Assembly: GCA_013398175.1 (NCBI GenBank)
Contig: VZRZ01008721.1
Coordinates: 62,001 to 126,000 of the forward strand
Origin: Climacteris rufus
Taxonomy: Eukaryota; Chordata; Aves; Passeriformes; Climacteridae
Length of the DNA stretch: 64,000 nt
Direction: 5' to 3'
Under the pieces are notes generated by a model. It was not told the origin of the DNA and ran no database searches. It was given only the letters and a program-made list of their open reading frames with translations. Below are positions 61,001 through 64,000 of this stretch, piece by piece (within the stretch, counting starts at the first letter, position 1; each line of letters begins with the position of its first letter). Both the position numbers and the translations under genes were made by a program.

Positions 61001-63456
61001 AGGAGAGCAAACAAATACATTTTCAAAAAAACAAACTGAGCAGATTCAAAATAGAAGGGGGAAGTCCTCTGTCTCATTTCCCCATACTGCATCCTCTACT
61101 TTCATCTCCATAAGTAAAAGGTCTTTTGAAACCAATATGAAAATACAAGCTGAAAATGTAAGATGATTTTGTGCTATCAGGGAACAACTCAGAAGGGACA
61201 GTGGTCTCTGCCCAAGCCTCAGTCCCTGGAAACCCAAACCCAAGCAGAGCAAAAGGAGGGGTTCTGCTTCCTCAGCACTGAGGAGCTGCTCTGAAATTGT
61301 CTGGAGGAAGTGGAATTTGGTTCTCCTCGGGGATGAGAAGCAGTACTTTTTGCAAGCTGCAAAATGAAATTATGGTTCATGGCCTAAGTTCCCCATTCCT
61401 GGGAAGAACAGCCCTATTCACATCATTACTAGAGCTAGAAAAGAGCAAAGAAGAAATAGAACAAAGCAGAGAGATCTGTCACTGCAGCCTTCCCAGCCTC
61501 CCTTCCCTGGCAGCATTTTCTTTTAAGGAAATGCAGAAGGGTACCTGAGCTTGTCTGCAATGAAGATCACCCTCCTTTCCAGCAGCAAGGAGGCAAAGAC
61601 TCTGCTCAGGTGCCGCACGCTGAGCGACGCGAACAAGGACTCGAAATCCACGTGCTCAAGCCTGGAGTCCAGGGGCCTCCGCAGCTCGATGACCTGGGGG
61701 GCACAAAAAGAGCACAGGTGAGCCCTTGCTGCCCACCCCCCCGTGGCAACAAGGAGCCAGCACGTATTTTCAGAGCTACCAGGCCTCACTGACTGCTGGT
61801 GAGCACCACACAGCACTGTGTCCTCAAATCCAAAGGCCTCCCATAAACCCTTCTTCCCCATGAAGACCATCCAGAGTCCACTCCAAAAGGCACCACATGA
61901 GATCAACCACAAGTTTTTCCCACTGGATTGAGGACAGGGAGCTCTTCATAAGGAGCAAAAGTCTTTTGTGTCCAGCTAGAAGTGGTTTGCAGCCTTTCTG
62001 GCATTCAAACAGCAGAATGTCATGGAGCCTTTCAAATTTACACTCTGAATTTACAGTTACAATTTATTTATTTATTTTTACTGCAAGAATCTGGATGCCT
62101 AACCTCCTGACCATAAATTTTTTTTATGTCAGTTACAGGCAAGAGCAGCCTGTGGTATTTTTCTTTGTTCATATCTACTTAAATAATGCCTGTCATAGCA
62201 CCTTAGCACTTCATACTCCTTATCTTAGACAGATGCTTATCTAAATTGTTTTTGAAAGCCTCCAACACCACACAGTTCTTAAATCCCACAAGAAAATTAC
62301 TCTAGTTCTGAACTACCCTCACCAACACCAAGCCTGCAGCTGAAGCATGTCAGTGGCAAATTACTTCAATTACTTGTTGTCTTACTCTCTGTGTACACTC
62401 AGAACAACTGGTCACATTCCTCTCTGTAGGAAACTTATTGTGTATTGAAAGGTTATCACGTGTCTTCCTTTGTCCTTTGTTTTCGATATTAAGTAAACAA
62501 TTTTCTCAATCTTTGCCTGTATTTTCTAGATCACTTAGTAAGCAGAACTACCCTTTTGAGGCTTTCTCCCAATGGCTGCGTTTTTTGGAAAACTATAAAT
62601 AAATTTTCATTAATGCTGAAAAGCCAGATAATCTGTCCTTGAAGATCCCCAGGGCCATGTCATGGTCCCAACTTCCAGTTAGTAGTCCTGCACCATTTGC
62701 TGGCCTGTTTCCCCTCTCTCTAGGATGGTGTCTTTACCTCTGTTCCTGAGCCTGGCAAGAAATTCTTGACTGTAATTGTCCTGCCCAGAGCTGGGAAAGG
62801 TGCCTCCATGACACTCCTCATGAGAGGCTGCACCAGGGCTGGGGAAATGCCCCGTCTCTTCTCAACCTCATCCAAGATCTGAAATAAAGGCATGAAGATA
62901 CAGAAACATGTAAATCAGGAAGAGGGAGATAACATCAGGAATGCAGTGCACCAGCATCTATGTTCTCTCCTTAACCCAGTGTTGACATGGAGCCTTGTAT
63001 CATAAGGAAGAATGTAAAAGGTGCAACTGAAGACCCTTAATTTCCTTTACCACGAGAAATGAGCTCCACCAGCTCCAATGAGGCTGTAAAGCTTAAAATT
63101 TGCCGGGTCCCCACCACACTCAGAGTCAGGACTCCACCTTTTAGCCTCTCTTGCATTCTGGTAGTTCTGCTGAAGGAAGCAGGCAAGAGCTGACAATCTA
63201 GTTTTCCTATTAACTGTGCTTTTGCTAGGTTCTGGAATTAGCATGTGGTTGCTTCACCACAATTTCAGGCCCTTTTTTCAGCCATCAGCTTCCCTTGTCC
63301 TCATTCTTCAGGTGCTGGCTTCACTTTCAAGTCCCTCTGGACCTACAGCACAAATTCCCTTTTTCTCTCCCCCCTCACCTTGGAGAAGAGATTGAAGCAT
63401 CCAAGGCGACTCACAATGCAGTAAACTTCTGGGAGACGCTTCCCTTTCCCACTGGG
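49053..63456 (-). CDS. DENND2A: DENND2A, DENN domain-containing protein 2A: last nine coding exons (C-terminal 354 residues)
   Basis: DENN-domain proteins are guanine-nucleotide exchange factors for Rab GTPases; DENND2 members act on Rab9-type GTPases in membrane traffic (family knowledge). Nine minus-strand exons join in phase: 63379-63456, 62738-62878, 61545-61693, 53851-54028, 53035-53076, 51587-51704, 50767-51006, 49930-50016, 49053-49084. They encode the end of the uDENN domain (GKRLPEVYCIVS), the cDENN core (FESLFASLSVRHLSRVFASL; ERRVIFIADKLS; YPFTWQHTYIPVLPPSMIDI), dDENN (EAFVRFFVEIVGHYSLFL; FLEVFMETQMFGGFIQERE) and the tail ending MKFLHKK. The N-terminal half and first exons lie right of the window. 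I chose DENND2A over 2B, 2C or 2D from the MKRN1 neighbour and the C-terminal wording. It converges on the cysteine-rich peptide gene. Confidence 0.92.
49930..50016 (-). CDS. DENND2A: DENND2A exon (C-terminal)
   Basis: Reads LFEVRAQEYLETLPSGEQSG and then VNRFLKGL, the conserved DENND2 tail. It ends in phase 1 at GTAAGG. Confidence 0.95.
50767..51006 (-). CDS. DENND2A: DENND2A exon (dDENN domain)
   Basis: 80 codons containing LNEVVSEAFVRFFVEIVGHY, then RTLQREAFRKAVSSKSLRRF and LEVFMETQMFGGFIQERELR. It carries most of dDENN. Phase 1 in, phase 1 out. Confidence 0.95.
51587..51704 (-). CDS. DENND2A: DENND2A exon (cDENN-dDENN linker)
   Basis: Reads MEDEDSILPRKLQAALEHIL, then EQRNELASDKEEGPVNGKQ, a helix followed by an acidic, poorly conserved loop. 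It ends in phase 1. Confidence 0.92.
53035..53076 (-). CDS. DENND2A: DENND2A exon (14 codons)
   Basis: A micro-exon reading VLVVDLVNNRFLRQ, phase 0 to 0, between CATTCTTAG and GTGAGC. It is the VLVVDL strand that closes the cDENN domain. Confidence 0.93.
53851..54028 (-). CDS. DENND2A: DENND2A exon (cDENN, second part)
   Basis: Contains TLSKCCHATVALLYPFTWQH, then TYIPVLPPSMIDIVCSPTPF and LIGLLSSSLPRLKELPVEE. The phase-2 start rebuilds the Ser codon of KLS. The YPFxWQHxxIPxLP motif is diagnostic of cDENN. Confidence 0.96.
54029..61544 (-). other. DENND2A: 7.5-kb intron of DENND2A
   Basis: I searched both strands for exons and recognised families and saw none. There is a short CT run at about 56,949-56,967. 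Several open frames of 100-170 codons look random. Confidence 0.6.
61545..61693 (-). CDS. DENND2A: DENND2A exon (cDENN, first part)
   Basis: Reads VIELRRPLDSRLEHVDFESL, then FASLSVRHLSRVFASLLLER and RVIFIADKL. It ends in phase 2 before GTACCC. The L-ERR-V-IFIAD block is a hallmark of the cDENN core. Confidence 0.95.
62225..62620 (-). mobile_element. ancient CR1/L3-like LINE relic
   Basis: The plus strand carries diverged blocks such as AGACAGATGCTTATCTAAAT, TGTTTTTGAAAGCCTCCAAC, CAAATTACTTCAATTACTTG and GAAAGGTTATCACGTGTCTT, and ends near TTTTCTCAATCTTTGCCTG and TTTTCTAGATCACTTAGTA. This is the reverse-complement layout of old amniote CR1/L3 3' regions, much older than the avian CR1 copies elsewhere in the window. 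It lies in a DENND2A intron, on the minus strand. Confidence 0.7.
62738..62878 (-). CDS. DENND2A: DENND2A exon (inter-domain segment)
   Basis: 47 codons, phase 0 to 0, starting ILDEVEKRRGISPALVQPLM and ending in FLPGSGTE. This is the usual DENND2 connection into the cDENN domain. Confidence 0.93.
63379..63456 (-). CDS. DENND2A: DENND2A exon (end of uDENN domain)
   Basis: 26 codons, phase 0 to 0, containing GKGKRLPEVYCIVSRLGCFN followed by LFSK, the conserved uDENN-to-cDENN segment. The acceptor is CTTGAAAG and the donor GTGAGG on the minus strand. Confidence 0.92.
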
Positions 63457-64000
63457 CTTTCAAGACAAAGGCAAATACACACACAAAAAACAAAAGTCAG
63501 AGTTATAATGACTGGAAAGACAGAGTGACTGGTCTCTTAGTTCTGCATCTCCCTGGCTGGCTCAGAAACTGGCAGACATTTGACAGTATGGTGATGACAA
63601 CCTGGCTCAAACCCTGGTACACCAGAAACAGTGGAGAGAAATGGCCACATCCAGACTGTGGCCCCACCTCTGAGCCTGTAGGACCAGCACAGGTTTAGAC
63701 AACTGTTTAATAGCTACCAAAACCTAAAGGGGATAAACCCTGTCTTCAGCTCAGTGGTGGAACAACAGTCTGTGGTCGTAACGTTAAGTGCTGGTGCAAG
63801 GCAAAAGCAAGAGAGCTATGCCTGGAGTGGAGGATGGGACTCAGAGAGGGACTTTGGCAATGAGCAGAAGACAGCAAAGCTGCTCTGCTGCTGCTCTTTT
63901 CTTTCCACACTGAAAGAGACAAGCAGCAGCTTTCCACTTTCCAGAATGGGTGTTGGTAACACCAACCCTACAGAAGGCTGCATCTCTAGGAAAAGAAAAA
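63457..64000 (-). other. DENND2A: DENND2A intron (partial, to the window edge)
   Basis: No further DENND2A exon is visible upstream of 63,456. The frames here show no DENN-family residues. Confidence 0.6.

Noticed and set aside
1..64000. tRNA, rRNA, CRISPR, phage or bacterial-type features
   Set aside because: Nothing resembling these was seen; the window is vertebrate nuclear DNA.

Overview
The window is a piece of vertebrate nuclear genome, most likely from a bird. The evidence is: multi-exon genes with GT..AG introns mostly of a few hundred bases to a few kilobases; several 3' fragments of CR1-type LINEs; and the gene order MKRN1 - (pseudouridine-catabolism gene) - DENND2A. From established knowledge, MKRN1 and DENND2A are direct neighbours on human 7q34, near BRAF. 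A non-avian reptile is not excluded from sequence alone. Most long open frames here are chance frames inside introns or repeats.

Left third (1-13,926, minus strand): the 5' part of MKRN1, with exon 2 (tandem CCCH zinc fingers) and exon 3 (PAM2-like segment). The rest of the gene runs off the left edge. Exon 1 is not visible and is probably inside the 761-base assembly gap (13,927-14,687), which is flanked by GC-rich, CpG-rich sequence. Intron 2 contains a decayed hAT DNA transposon, and a CR1 copy lies at 241-516.

Middle (20,094-42,226, plus strand): an apparently intact 18-exon gene for a bifunctional pseudouridine-catabolising enzyme. It has an N-terminal pseudouridine-5'-phosphate glycosidase (PsuG-like) and a C-terminal PfkB-family pseudouridine kinase. 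All 17 splice junctions join in phase to give a 702-residue protein with the expected active-site residues of both domains. Kinase followed by glycosidase converts pseudouridine to uracil and ribose 5-phosphate. Placental mammals are generally held to lack this activity and excrete pseudouridine, so its position between MKRN1 and DENND2A marks the locus of a lineage-specific loss.

43,896-46,390, plus strand: a compact, TATA-driven three-exon gene for a putative secreted, proteolytically processed peptide of 184 residues, with a signal peptide, a basic cleavage site and a six-cysteine core. I do not recognise its family. It is the best candidate for something undescribed in this window.

Right part (49,053 to the right edge, minus strand): the last nine coding exons of DENND2A, giving the C-terminal 354 residues (end of uDENN, cDENN, dDENN and tail), with a short 3' UTR. 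Its 7.5-kb and other introns hold an ancient CR1/L3-like LINE relic and little else that I can recognise.
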